A stretch of DNA of 64,000 nt from an uncultured Selenomonadales bacterium (GCA_900314855.1 OMWZ01000008.1:1-64000), one strand, 5' to 3'; positions 9,901 through 17,178 are shown, counted from the first letter of the stretch. A program made the numbers and translations. Notes: generated by a model not told the origin, from the sequence alone.

Positions 9901-10072
9901 CGACCGTACTGGCATCGGCCCCGACATAGGTCGTCTCGACCTGGACCTGGGGTTTGGTGATATTCGGGTATTGCGCGATTGGCAGGTTGAACCCTGAAAT
10001 CAGGCCTGCGAAGACAATGATCAGGGACAGGGCAATCGCGAAAATAGGCCGATCGATGAAAAACTTAGCCAC
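6914..10072 (-). CDS. RND efflux pump, HAE1 family inner-membrane transporter
   Basis: 1052 residues, the usual AcrB/MexB length. It is a proton-driven trimeric exporter of drugs, bile salts or other hydrophobic compounds across the envelope, working with a periplasmic adaptor and an outer-membrane channel. The N-terminus MAKFFIDRPIFAIALSLIIV is typical of HAE1. The proton relay in TM4 is visible as LVDDAIVVVEAVEHH near residue 410, and two large periplasmic loops follow TM1 and TM7. The start is GTG at 10072, with GGAGG 8 bases upstream. The adaptor gene ends 15 bases before it, so this is a two-gene operon. No TolC-like channel is encoded nearby, so the channel must come from elsewhere. Confidence 0.93.
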   Translation of the reverse strand: MAKFFIDRPIFAIALSLIIVFAGLISGFNLPIAQYPNITKPQVQVETTYVGADASTVEESIAQAIEQKVNGVENMRDMRSTSTNTGSYTLNVLFNLEKNGDIASVEVQNRVDQAKASLPSEVTGYGVTTAKQSSQTIMYLALTSPGGTYDSMFLKAYGSTNVVDPIKRVKGVSSVSEYGPEYSMRVELKPDLMAKEGITVAEVQSAIKTQNIQAPVGSIGSRPTKDDQEFKYSASAQGRLKTPAEFGNIIVRASDGNILKLKDIADIYEGPRMDTPLSYLLEHGKGGQSVVYPISLTTDANALDAVAEIKKVVADAETRFPPDMKLIIASDKTQFVKESLEKVAHTFVEALVLVLLVVYLFLGNLRATLVPMLAVPVSLIGTFAVFQILGFSINTLSLFAMILAIGLVVDDAIVVVEAVEHHIQDTGLSPKEATYRAMKEVSGPVVAIACVLAAVFVPISFMSGSTGQLYKQFALTISVSMALSALVALSLTPALCAKLLKPQHAVTSAEASKGLVGKIIYRFNVWYNNTLDKYTKGVRRCIAHSKLVMIGLVLICALTAVFFKITPTGYVPEEDQGMLLVSYSLQEGASANRGIQAMARLAEDVAKIDGVKYTIAVNGFDILSMAPKSSAGILPVMMEEYDQRTNTVSNAVRQVYALAAKHPEMNIMAFPEPALPGLSSTGSLSMYIMNLGGDDIAVMDKYAKQFVAKANQRPEIGVAYTTFNTDTPGYKFHVDREKAESLNVPVSSVFTTLQAFLGGSEVNDFNNFGRTWKVVLQAQPQYRDDVKNMRFFFVQSSDGKMVPLDTLVTSEPDMTVPSISRFNGASAFKIAGSPAEGYSTGQAMAALEEVAKEVLPTTYTYEWVDQSRDEREAGNQAYMLYAISLVFVFLVLCALYESWTIPIAVLFSVPPAVLGCLASQYFRGQQNDIYMQVAMIMLIGLAAKNAILIVEYAKMYLESGKDPVTAAVDAAHLRLRPILMTSFAFILGCLPLAIATGPGAGARVSMGNAVVGGMTFNTFVGIFLIPVLFVVIEKIFRKKPTDPAPQPEGSGQ

Positions 10073-10087
10073 TTACGCTGCCTCCTG

Positions 10088-11275
10088 TTATTTACCGGAA
10101 GAACCGGCGTTCCCAGCCGACAGATCGACGGCCGTATCCAGCTCGGCTTCCGTCATGGGCGTCGCCTTGACGGTGCTGCCCTGGTTGACTTTCTGCACGC
10201 CTTCGACGACGAGATTCTCGTCCCCGTTCAGGCCCGATTCCACGATGTAGAACCGGCCGACGCGGGCGCCGACCTTGATTTCCTTCATGGCGACTTTGTT
10301 GTCGGAGCCGATGACAAAGACAAATTTCTTGTACAACATTTCCTTGACGGCACGCTGCGGAATCAGCATGGCGTTCTTTAAGGTCCCCGCATTCGCCTGG
10401 ACGCGGGCGAACATGCCCGGCATGAGCATATGCGCCGGATTTTCAAAACGGGCCTTCAGGGTCAGGGCGCCGGTACCGCTGGAAATCTCACGGTTGACCT
10501 GGTCCACGGTTCCTTTGCCTGTATAGACCGTACCATCCGAAAGGACGAGCTGCAAATCCTCCAGGGATCTGGCCCCCGTCGCAGAATAGGCTTTGGACAG
10601 CTGCAGGTATTCGTTTTCCGAAATGCTGAATTTGATGCGGACCGGGTCGAGGTTGCTCATGGTGGCCAGCACCGTCTGCCCTGCCGTCACGTAGTTGCCG
10701 ACGGACAGGTCGCTCGTATCGATGCGGCCCGAGAAGGGCGCCACGACCTGCGTGTCCCCCATGGTGATCCGCGCGTTTTCCAAAAGGGCCTCATAGGCTT
10801 CGACGGAAGCCCGGGCCTGGTCGCGCTGGGCAATGGCGTTATCGTAGGTCTGCTTGGATACGGCGTTCTGTTCATAGAGCTGCGTGTACCGGTCGGCGTC
10901 GCGACTCAGCCGCGCCAGTTCCGCTCTGGCATTGGCCAGGTCCGCCTGGGCCTTCAGCTCGTTGGCGCGGTACGTGCGCTGGTCGATGGTAAACAAGACC
11001 TGGCCAGCCCGCACATAGTCGCCGCCATTGAAATTCTTGCTCGTAATGCGGCCCGACACGTTGGCCGTAATCTTCGCTTCCTGCTGTGCTTCGATGAAGC
11101 CCGTAAACTCATGGGCGTCCGGCGTATCCTGCCGTTTCACCTGCATGGACTTGACCGCGATAACATTGGACTTCGCCTGCTGCTGTTGTCCGCAGCCCGC
11201 GAAAGCCAGCACCCCAGCCAGGGCCAGCGTCACAGCAAGGCTTTTTTTCCAGTTGCTGTTCAAAAAGCTCAACAT
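10088..11275 (-). CDS. RND efflux periplasmic adaptor lipoprotein (MFP/HlyD family)
   Basis: 395 residues. It links the RND pump to the outer-membrane channel. The N-terminus is a lipoprotein signal: a hydrophobic run ending in a lipobox around LAFAGC, followed by GQQQQ. The central coiled-coil hairpin (ELKAQADLANARAEL..., QRDQARASVEAYEALLENA) is flanked by the two lipoyl half-motifs (AKITANVSGRIT and VVAPFSGRI). Beta-barrel and membrane-proximal domains follow (VRIKFSISENEYLQL, VFVIGSDNKVAMKEIKVG). The frame is open to 11296, but GGGAGG stands 8 bases before the ATG at 11275, which also gives a proper signal peptide. First gene of the leftward RND operon. Confidence 0.92.
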   Translation of the reverse strand: MLSFLNSNWKKSLAVTLALAGVLAFAGCGQQQQAKSNVIAVKSMQVKRQDTPDAHEFTGFIEAQQEAKITANVSGRITSKNFNGGDYVRAGQVLFTIDQRTYRANELKAQADLANARAELARLSRDADRYTQLYEQNAVSKQTYDNAIAQRDQARASVEAYEALLENARITMGDTQVVAPFSGRIDTSDLSVGNYVTAGQTVLATMSNLDPVRIKFSISENEYLQLSKAYSATGARSLEDLQLVLSDGTVYTGKGTVDQVNREISSGTGALTLKARFENPAHMLMPGMFARVQANAGTLKNAMLIPQRAVKEMLYKKFVFVIGSDNKVAMKEIKVGARVGRFYIVESGLNGDENLVVEGVQKVNQGSTVKATPMTEAELDTAVDLSAGNAGSSGK

Positions 11276-11367
11276 ATATCTGTCCTCCCAATCCAACCCG
11301 GACGACGAGCCCGGAATCTATGCCGTACCAGCGAGGGAGCCTCTTCTCCCTCTTTGACATATTGGTA

Positions 11368-11396
11368 ATTATAAAATATCCCCGGTCAAAAGGCAA
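11368..11396 (-). promoter_or_regulatory. Candidate promoter of the RND adaptor-pump operon
   Basis: Read leftward: TTGCCT (11396-11391), 17 bases, TATAAT (11373-11368). The -10 is perfect and the -35 matches four of six. The boxes overlap the hairpin at 11375-11407, so the same DNA may serve as terminator for the gene before and promoter for the operon after. Confidence 0.5.
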
Positions 11397-11407
11397 CCGG
11401 GGATATT
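11375..11407 (-). terminator. Hairpin terminator of the RsiV-like gene
   Basis: AATATCCCCGGT (11375-11386) pairs perfectly with ACCGGGGATATT (11396-11407). Reading leftward the stem is followed by TTATAATT, a weak U-tract. Confidence 0.6.
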
Positions 11408-11464
11408 CGCGTTTTTATGCTTAATACGCTTGTTTTCTTCTATTTCCTTTTATTTTTAAAAACT

Positions 11465-11480
11465 CTGACTGGCTAGTCAG
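11465..11480. promoter_or_regulatory. Candidate TetR-type operator CTGACT-N4-AGTCAG
   Basis: Perfect 6-bp inverted repeat with a 4-base centre, in a strongly AT-rich stretch (11430-11500). It resembles half-sites bound by AcrR/TetR-family repressors of RND operons. It lies about 190 bases upstream of the adaptor start. No regulator gene is adjacent. The binding protein is unknown. Confidence 0.4.
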
Positions 11481-11540
11481 TTTACAAAAATTTTTCAAAC
11501 TCCCTCAGACGTCCCTGACGCGCAGGGCAGTCCTCCGGTC

Positions 11541-12980
11541 TCAGGGTAGGAAAAGGACGTCGTCCTTCCGGAAGTGGGTCAAGTCCTCCAGGGCCACCAC
11601 AGTAAAGGCGATGGCATCCTCATCCTGCAGGGTTTCCCGCAGGACGTCGCTTTGGAACCGGACTTGCCGTCCCAGGCAATACCAGTAGGCCGGTTTTTTC
11701 TCCCCAAAGGCGTTCTGCGGCTGCCCCATCAGGTTCAGGACCCGCAGGAAATCGGGATTCTTTGTATCGAAGGCGTCGGCCAGGGAAACCTCCCGCCCTG
11801 TCCGCATATCAAAATTGAAGAGGCGGCGCGCTACGGTCCCGTCGGCTTCGCGGCGGCCCGCTTCGACACTGAGCAGGTTCTTGCCGGCAAACTTCACCTG
11901 ATACGCCCGTTCCAGCTCCCCGGCCCCTTCGTGGAGCCAGGCCTGCAGGACTTTGTTCACGGCATTCTGCCGTTCCGGCTGCCCGCTGACAGCCACGACA
12001 GGCCAGGCGATTTCCCTGGTTCCCACCCAGGCCCTTTGATCGTACAGGCGCCAGGACGCCGTCGCCGCCAGGGTTTTGCCGAAATTTTCCCGCGCGGCGC
12101 CGTCGGCCTCCCGGCCCGGGTCCGCCGAGGTAGCGGAAGCGTCCTTTTCCACTTCCGGTTTTTCCGCTTCCGCCGCCGCGACAGGGCCTTCCACCGGGTT
12201 GGGCTCCGCCGTTTCAGCGCCGGAACCGGACAGCCACTGCACATCGACGGGCTGCCACGTCCCGTCGACCTTCGACCACCGCGCCCGGATACGGCCCAAC
12301 AGGTCCTTCCGGTCTGCGCCCCAAACCTCCTGGACCGTGTAAAGCTGTCCCAGCCAGGCCGTCAGGGACGTGATGGGCGTTACGTCGGGCCGCAGCCAGG
12401 GTCGCACCACCCGGCCTTCGTTGTCAAAGACCCCCAGGACGTTCGGCGCCGTCCCGCCAAAGCGCAGCGTTGTCCCCTTGTCCGCCGTTCCCGCGCGGAG
12501 TGTCACCTCGTAAGAGCCCGGTTCCTTGTAAACCGCTTCGGCCGTGACACCGAGACTGTCTACCCCGGTAAACTCCACCACAGGTTTCTTCGGGTTGGTC
12601 CAATCTAGGAGCCGCCCATCCACAGCCCCGCCGGAACGGTTCCGCCCCGCCAGGAGCAGGATCCGCTCCTTGCCCCGCGACGCTTTCCCCGTTCCGCCGG
12701 CCGGCACGGCCTGGAGCACGCAGTCGTAGCCGCCGTTCAAATCCGGGGTCCAGGCCCCGAGCAGGTCGCCTTTTTCCTTCCGCACGACGACCAGCAGATT
12801 CCGGAAATAGGTGTTTCCCTCCGTCAGGGGATCCCCCTGCAGTTCCACCTTTTCCGGCGCGCGATCCCCCGTAACATCGGCGCGGAGCGTCGCCAAAACC
12901 TGGGCCTGCGCCGTCGCAAAAGGCACCTGCAGCAGCAGGGCGGCGCCCAGGGCCAGCATACCCTGTTTCCACATGTCCAC
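11541..12980 (-). CDS. Secreted protein with N-terminal VCBS-like and C-terminal RsiV-like (DUF3298) regions
   Basis: 479 residues. A signal peptide is seen in the first ~27 residues (hydrophobic run ending ATAQAQ). Residues 28-75 (VLATLRADVTGDRAPEKVEL) resemble the repeat-type segment VTGDG-x-D seen in VCBS/FG-GAP-like proteins. A spacer rich in Glu, Ala and Pro follows near 250-300. The last ~170 residues match the RsiV/DUF3298 pattern: WPVVAVSGQPERQNAVNKVL and FNFDMRTGREVSLADAF. In RsiV this domain is an extracytoplasmic sensor (lysozyme binding), but there is no sigma factor here, so that role is not implied. GTG at 12980 has GAGG 5 bases upstream; ATG at 12974 is an alternative. Single-gene unit before the RND operon. 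Confidence 0.65.
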   Translation of the reverse strand: MDMWKQGMLALGAALLLQVPFATAQAQVLATLRADVTGDRAPEKVELQGDPLTEGNTYFRNLLVVVRKEKGDLLGAWTPDLNGGYDCVLQAVPAGGTGKASRGKERILLLAGRNRSGGAVDGRLLDWTNPKKPVVEFTGVDSLGVTAEAVYKEPGSYEVTLRAGTADKGTTLRFGGTAPNVLGVFDNEGRVVRPWLRPDVTPITSLTAWLGQLYTVQEVWGADRKDLLGRIRARWSKVDGTWQPVDVQWLSGSGAETAEPNPVEGPVAAAEAEKPEVEKDASATSADPGREADGAARENFGKTLAATASWRLYDQRAWVGTREIAWPVVAVSGQPERQNAVNKVLQAWLHEGAGELERAYQVKFAGKNLLSVEAGRREADGTVARRLFNFDMRTGREVSLADAFDTKNPDFLRVLNLMGQPQNAFGEKKPAYWYCLGRQVRFQSDVLRETLQDEDAIAFTVVALEDLTHFRKDDVLFLP

Positions 12981-13070
12981 ATCAACCTCACTTCCGTCAG
13001 GATACTCGTTGTCCCTTCCATTATAACAACTTTCCCGCGACAGGAATTGTGAATTTTTCCAGCCAGCCGG

Positions 13071-14480
13071 TCACAGCCTGGAAAAATAGGGAAGCCAGTG
13101 CATGCAGGCGCAGCATGCCGCCGCCGTCAGCACCACATTCAGCACGGTCAGCTTGAGCCCTTCCCGAATCTGGATTCCCGTATCGAGACCGAAGGCGACA
13201 GGAATGGCGCGGGTCGACACGGGCAGCACGTAGGCGCAGCTTTGGGCGACAATCGTCGTGAACACATAGGGTACGGGCGGCAGGCCCATGGCTTCGCAGA
13301 TGCTCGTAACCACGGGAATGGCAATGGACGCGGCAGCCGTATTGCTCGAAATTTCCGCCATGAGCGTCGTGAAGGCCGCGAACACGAGCATGGTCACGAA
13401 ACCGCCGTGCAGCTCCAGGGCGGCAATGCTCTGGGCCAGCCGTCCCACGGCACCCGTCTGGATCAGCATCTGCCCCAGGGCGATGCCGCTGGCAAAGAGG
13501 AAATACATCCCCCACATGGCGTGACTTTCGGCATATTTCCAGTCGAGCATCGTCTTGCCCCGCTCGTCTTTCAGGACAAAGGTCAATAGGCCCAGGAAGA
13601 GGAAGCAGTACGCCGGTTTCATGGCCGGAAAGACGGAGGCGAACAAGGGCCTGGCAAAGGCCAGGAGCGTCGCCAGGACGAAAAGGAACAAGGCAATCTT
13701 CTCGCCTCGTTTCATGGGGCCGAACTGGGCATAGGTCTGCCGGAAAAATTCCCGGCTGCCGCGCAATTCCTTCGCCGGCAGCTTCAAGTGCCACAAAAAC
13801 AGCAGGTTCAGCAGGAACACGCAGGCCAGGAGCGGCAAAAACCGCAGGACCCAGTCCATGTACATGAACTCGTGTCCTGTCATTTTTTCCAAGTAGCTGA
13901 TGGCCACGAGATTCGCGCTGCTCCCGATAGGCGATCCGAAGCCACCGAACCCGGAACCCCAGCCGATGGCCAGAAAGACGGGAACAGCAAGCTTGCTCGC
14001 GCGGATGTCCTGTTCGCCGACGAAATGGAACATGGCCACGGCAATGGGGCAGAAAATTTCCGCCACGACCACATTCGGCAGGAAGATGGACAAGGCCGCC
14101 GAGGCCAGCAGCCAGACCAGGATCTGCTGGTGCATGGACGGGCCGATGGCGCAAAGCGCCCGGACGGACACGCGGCGGTCCAGGCCCGTCAGCGTCCAGG
14201 TCATGCAGATCAGGTCACTGCCCAGAAGCAGGACGACGATATCCGAAAAATACTTGCTGATGACCACGCTGTTCGGAATCAGGTTGAACAAGGCGTTCAG
14301 GACAATCGGCAGCAACGAGGTGACCGCGATCGAGACAGGCCGGCAGATCCACCAGGCTGCCATCCAGACTGCCGTCGCCATCGCCGCAGCCCCGCGAAAA
14401 CCGAAAGGCTCGCGCAGCAGCAAGAGTACCGCCGCGAAAAGTAAAGGCCCCGCCAACAATTGAGCCGTCCGTTTATCCAT
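13071..14480 (-). CDS. DASS (SLC13) family anion:sodium symporter
   Basis: 469 residues, about 11-12 membrane helices. The family takes up di- or tricarboxylates (succinate, malate, citrate, tartrate) or sulfate with Na+. The signature SNTAAASIAIPV (second SNT motif) is clear, as is the paired region with GSPIGSSANLVAISYLEK. The C-terminus has PVSTRAIPVAFGL. The reading frame is open to a GTG at 14495, but GGGAGGAGA lies directly before ATG 14480 and would be inside the coding part of the longer form, so 14480 is preferred. It diverges from a LysR regulator with a perfect operator-like repeat between them, so dicarboxylate-type induction is likely. The exact anion cannot be read from the sequence. 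Confidence 0.85.
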   Translation of the reverse strand: MDKRTAQLLAGPLLFAAVLLLLREPFGFRGAAAMATAVWMAAWWICRPVSIAVTSLLPIVLNALFNLIPNSVVISKYFSDIVVLLLGSDLICMTWTLTGLDRRVSVRALCAIGPSMHQQILVWLLASAALSIFLPNVVVAEIFCPIAVAMFHFVGEQDIRASKLAVPVFLAIGWGSGFGGFGSPIGSSANLVAISYLEKMTGHEFMYMDWVLRFLPLLACVFLLNLLFLWHLKLPAKELRGSREFFRQTYAQFGPMKRGEKIALFLFVLATLLAFARPLFASVFPAMKPAYCFLFLGLLTFVLKDERGKTMLDWKYAESHAMWGMYFLFASGIALGQMLIQTGAVGRLAQSIAALELHGGFVTMLVFAAFTTLMAEISSNTAAASIAIPVVTSICEAMGLPPVPYVFTTIVAQSCAYVLPVSTRAIPVAFGLDTGIQIREGLKLTVLNVVLTAAACCACMHWLPYFSRL

Positions 14481-14560
14481 CGTCTCTCCTCCCACCGGGC
14501 CCCGGGCCCGCCTTATTTCCCCTTCATTATACCCCCTTATATTATCGGTTTGAAACTGTT

Positions 14561-14585
14561 ATAATTTGTATATATTACAAATTAT
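14561..14585. promoter_or_regulatory. LysR-type operator, perfect 10-bp inverted repeat
   Basis: ATAATTTGTA (14561-14570), a 5-base centre TATAT, then TACAAATTAT (14576-14585): perfect arms. It contains a T-N11-A core (T at 14567 to A at 14579), the hallmark of LysR-regulator sites. It lies in the 156-base gap between the divergent transporter and regulator genes. Confidence 0.8.
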
Positions 14586-14636
14586 TTTTGTAACACTGTG
14601 TTTCCCGTACATCCCGTCCCCCTCCGGAGGTATACC

Positions 14637-15569
14637 ATGAATTTTCTCACGATGGATTACTTTGTCGCCCTGGCGGAAGAGCGCAACTTTACCCACGCCG
14701 CCATGCGCCTGCACATTACGCAGCAAACCCTGAGCGCCCACATCGCCGCCCTGGAAAAAGAGGTCGGCGCGCCCCTTTTCGTGCGCCACGTGCCGCTGGA
14801 ACTGACCTATGCCGGCCAGACATTCTACCGCTATGCCGTAGACATCCAGAAAGACTACCGCAGTCTGCGCCAGACCCTGGCCGGCGTGACGAATCAGGAA
14901 AGCGGGGAAATCCGCATCGGGACAGCCGCCGCCCGGGAACGGACCATCCTGCCGGAACTGCTGGCCGCCTTCCAGGAACAGTACCCGCGCATCCGCTTCC
15001 TATTGACCGAAGGCTCGAACCTGAACCTGCGCCAGCGCCTGCTGGACGGCCAGATCGACCTGGCCATCGCCCTCTTCGGGAAATCCGTCCCGGGCCTGGA
15101 ACTCTATCCTTTTTATAAGGAAAAGATTGTCCTCGTCTGTCCTACTGTCCTTTGGGGAAAAAACGCTCCGGAAGCCGGCCTGGAACCGGGGACAAAAAGC
15201 ATTTCCGACACGCCGGCCTGGCGTTCTTTCCTGCAGCAGTGCCCCGTACTCCTCAACGGGGACACCAACATCGCCGGCCAGACGGCCCGCCGCCTGTTCT
15301 CCCGATATGGCGTGCAGCCGGATATCCGCGTCGAATCCAACAACCTGGAAACCCTGCTCTCCCTGTGCGTCCTCGGCACGGGCGCCATGTTCAGCCCGGA
15401 CAACCTCGTCGCGCGGCTCCTGCAGCCGGACGAAGCGCGGCGCGTGCGCACCTTCGCCCTGCCCGACGCGTCCTACACCATTTCCTTCGGCTGCAAACGG
15501 CACCGGGACCGGTGGATCATGCTGGACCGATTCATGGAGTTCGCCAGGAAGAACATGGAAAAGCAGTAA
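14637..15569 (+). CDS. LysR-family transcriptional regulator
   Basis: 310 residues, normal length. The N-terminal winged helix-turn-helix covers residues 1-60 (MDYFVALAEERNFTHAAMRL, then HITQQTLSAHIAALEKEVG). A periplasmic-binding-protein-like effector domain follows (GEIRIGTAAARERTILPELL, LDGQIDLAIALFG). Start: CCGGAGG ends 6 bases before ATG 14637; the upstream in-frame ATG at 14598 lacks a site. Divergent from the DASS anion symporter, with a LysR-type inverted repeat between. The expected role is induction of the transporter by its substrate and repression of itself (inference from arrangement). Confidence 0.9.
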   Translation: MNFLTMDYFVALAEERNFTHAAMRLHITQQTLSAHIAALEKEVGAPLFVRHVPLELTYAGQTFYRYAVDIQKDYRSLRQTLAGVTNQESGEIRIGTAAARERTILPELLAAFQEQYPRIRFLLTEGSNLNLRQRLLDGQIDLAIALFGKSVPGLELYPFYKEKIVLVCPTVLWGKNAPEAGLEPGTKSISDTPAWRSFLQQCPVLLNGDTNIAGQTARRLFSRYGVQPDIRVESNNLETLLSLCVLGTGAMFSPDNLVARLLQPDEARRVRTFALPDASYTISFGCKRHRDRWIMLDRFMEFARKNMEKQ

Positions 15570-15595
15570 TCTTCCCTTCCGATGGCGATCCTGTT

Positions 15596-15661
15596 CCAAG
15601 GGGCCAGTTCCGGCGCGCAAGCGCTTCGCTTCCTGCGTCGGGACCGGTCCCTTGGGATTTT
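15596..15661 (+). terminator. Hairpin terminator after lysR, with the 18-base motif in its loop
   Basis: Outer stem: CCAAGGGGCC (15596-15605) pairs, with one or two G-U or mismatched positions, with GGTCCCTTGG (15646-15655). It is followed by GATTTTCATTT. The long top contains the 18-base motif at 15615-15632, which recurs inverted at 16274-16291. Confidence 0.5.
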
Positions 15662-15881
15662 CATTTGGGCAGCGGTTCCCGTTTCCCGGATTTCTCCCTG
15701 CGCAATACACTGGAAGGCAGGTTTGCGGTTTATTTATATCTTGTTAGAAAATCTTTAAGGCTGCCTCACGCTTTCTTTAAATCAGATTGTTAGAATCAAG
15801 CCGATAAAAGAGGAAGAAGTCCTGCCAATGCAATCAGCGGTGCCAGGCACCATACAGGCAAGGCCAAGGGAGGAACATGTC
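15662..15881. other. Intergenic stretch, nothing recognised
   Basis: AT-rich 220 bases between the lysR terminator and the small methyltransferase-like gene. No domain or stable RNA is recognisable. A weak -10-like TAGAAT near 15790 could start the next gene, without a convincing -35. Confidence 0.4.
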
Positions 15882-16211
15882 ATGACCCGTTTTTTGACGG
15901 ATTACCGTACCCGTATTTCCCAGTTCGTCGGCGCCTTGTACGCCTTGGAATATCCCCTCGTCATCCGTTCCGAGGAAGCCAGGCTGACGCGCCTGTTCGG
16001 GGCTGAATACGGACAGTACGTCCGGGAAGTACCCCGCTTCCTGCCCGACCTGAGCCTGTACCACGAACCGGCAGATTACGTCGTCAAACCGAAAGTCTTC
16101 CGCCATGCCGTCCACGATGTCATGTGGTTCATCTTCGCCGTCGGCATCCTCGAATGCATCGAAGGGATCCAGGAAGCGGGCCTGATTCCGGCATTGCTGC
16201 AGTTATATTAA
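15882..16211 (+). CDS. Small membrane protein matching only the C-terminal part of the ICMT/PEMT methyltransferase family; probable remnant
   Basis: 109 residues. Residues ~25-53 (VIRSEEARLTRLFGAEYGQY followed by VREVPRFLP) match the conserved end of isoprenylcysteine/phospholipid methyltransferases (pattern R-x-EE-x2-L-x3-FG-x2-Y-x2-Y-x6-R-x-P). The preceding membrane helices and most of the SAM-binding region are missing. A C-terminal hydrophobic helix is present (VMWFIFAVGILECI). ATG 15882 has GGGAGG 8 bases upstream, so it may still be translated; the frame is open to 15828. I could not find the missing N-terminal half in another frame upstream, so this looks like an old truncation. Alone, it should not methylate. 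Confidence 0.5.
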   Translation: MTRFLTDYRTRISQFVGALYALEYPLVIRSEEARLTRLFGAEYGQYVREVPRFLPDLSLYHEPADYVVKPKVFRHAVHDVMWFIFAVGILECIEGIQEAGLIPALLQLY

Positions 16212-16240
16212 AACGATGAACCATCAGAAACCATACTGAA

Positions 16241-16315
16241 ACACAAAGGCCCCATGACGCCAATCCGGGAGATGAAGCGAAGCGCTTGCGCACCCGGGTG
16301 TCTGTGTCATGGGGC
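16241..16315 (-). terminator. Hairpin terminator after the C39-like peptidase gene, containing the inverted 18-base motif
   Basis: GCCCCATGAC (16249-16258) pairs perfectly with GTCATGGGGC (16306-16315). A nested stem CCGGG/CCCGG (near 16265 and 16293) carries the motif 16274-16291 in its top. Reading leftward it continues into CCTTTGTGTTTC, a weak U-tract. It can also act on rightward transcripts of the small gene ending at 16211. Confidence 0.5.
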
Positions 16316-16347
16316 TGTCCGTATTGGGGCCGTGTGGCCGCCGTATT

Positions 16348-17178
16348 TTATTTTCCGAGGGGCTTCCCTTTCTTCTCCGCCTGATAATCGGGCGGAACCG
16401 CCGTCACCCATTGCCGCCGCTGCTCTCCTTTACGGAACAGCTGCGCGTCAAACCACATATAATAGAAGCGCTGGGCCGGCACGATGCCGTAGCCGTCCTG
16501 CCGGTGATCCGTCGTGTCGTAGGGGTCGGCGAGAATCAGGACGTCGTTGGCATCCTGGTCGTCCCCCATGGTGTCGAAGCCGATAATGACGCGCCAGTGG
16601 CCGCCCCAGTCGACATTTTCCACCAGGATGGGCGTCCCGGCCCGCAGGTTTTTCAACACGAAGGCCTTGAACGCCGGGTAATCCTTCGGCGATCCGTCTT
16701 TGAGGGCGTTGTGCACGGTCCAGCCCTTCTGCTCGAAGTACCGCGACATGCCGCGCGTATTGGTGCCAGGGTCCTGCATGCCCGCCGGATGGGTACCCAT
16801 GATTTTCGCCATGGTCCTTTCGTCATCCGGCGCCGTCCCCAGATAGTACTGGACCACGGTCCATGCCGCCGCCGGCCCGCAGGTGTATTCCGTCTCCTGC
16901 TGCTTCGCCGGATACTGGGGCAAGACCGTCAGGGAGCCGTGACTCCGCAAATGGTACACGTCGACGGACTTGAAATAGGGCGAATCCGATACATCGGCCT
17001 TATGGGCCACCGCGGCCGGACCGCCGCCGTCCCGGGCAAGCAGCTGCGCGACGCGGCCCGCGGCCTGATCCAGAAAGCCCGCCTCCTCCGCCCCCGCGGG
17101 GTGCCAGGCCCTCAGTCCCCCGACGACGAGGGCCACCGCCAAAGCGCCGAACAGATATCGTTTTACGCTAGTCTTCAC
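16348..17178 (-). CDS. Exported C39-like cysteine peptidase family protein
   Basis: 276 residues. An N-terminal signal or anchor is visible (YLFGALAVALVVGGLRAW). The peptidase_C39-like fold is supported by the catalytic Cys100 in TEYTCGPAAAW, the histidine in DWGGHWRVIIGFD and the Asp in LILADPYD. In bacteriocin exporters this fold cleaves double-glycine leaders; stand-alone exported forms are of unknown substrate. Start: GTG 17178 has AAAGGAAAG upstream and gives the signal sequence directly; the open frame runs 53 codons further without a site. It overlaps the end of the nucleotidyltransferase gene by 11 bases, so the pair is translationally coupled. No ABC transporter or bacteriocin gene is adjacent. 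Confidence 0.75.
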   Translation of the reverse strand: MKTSVKRYLFGALAVALVVGGLRAWHPAGAEEAGFLDQAAGRVAQLLARDGGGPAAVAHKADVSDSPYFKSVDVYHLRSHGSLTVLPQYPAKQQETEYTCGPAAAWTVVQYYLGTAPDDERTMAKIMGTHPAGMQDPGTNTRGMSRYFEQKGWTVHNALKDGSPKDYPAFKAFVLKNLRAGTPILVENVDWGGHWRVIIGFDTMGDDQDANDVLILADPYDTTDHRQDGYGIVPAQRFYYMWFDAQLFRKGEQRRQWVTAVPPDYQAEKKGKPLGK

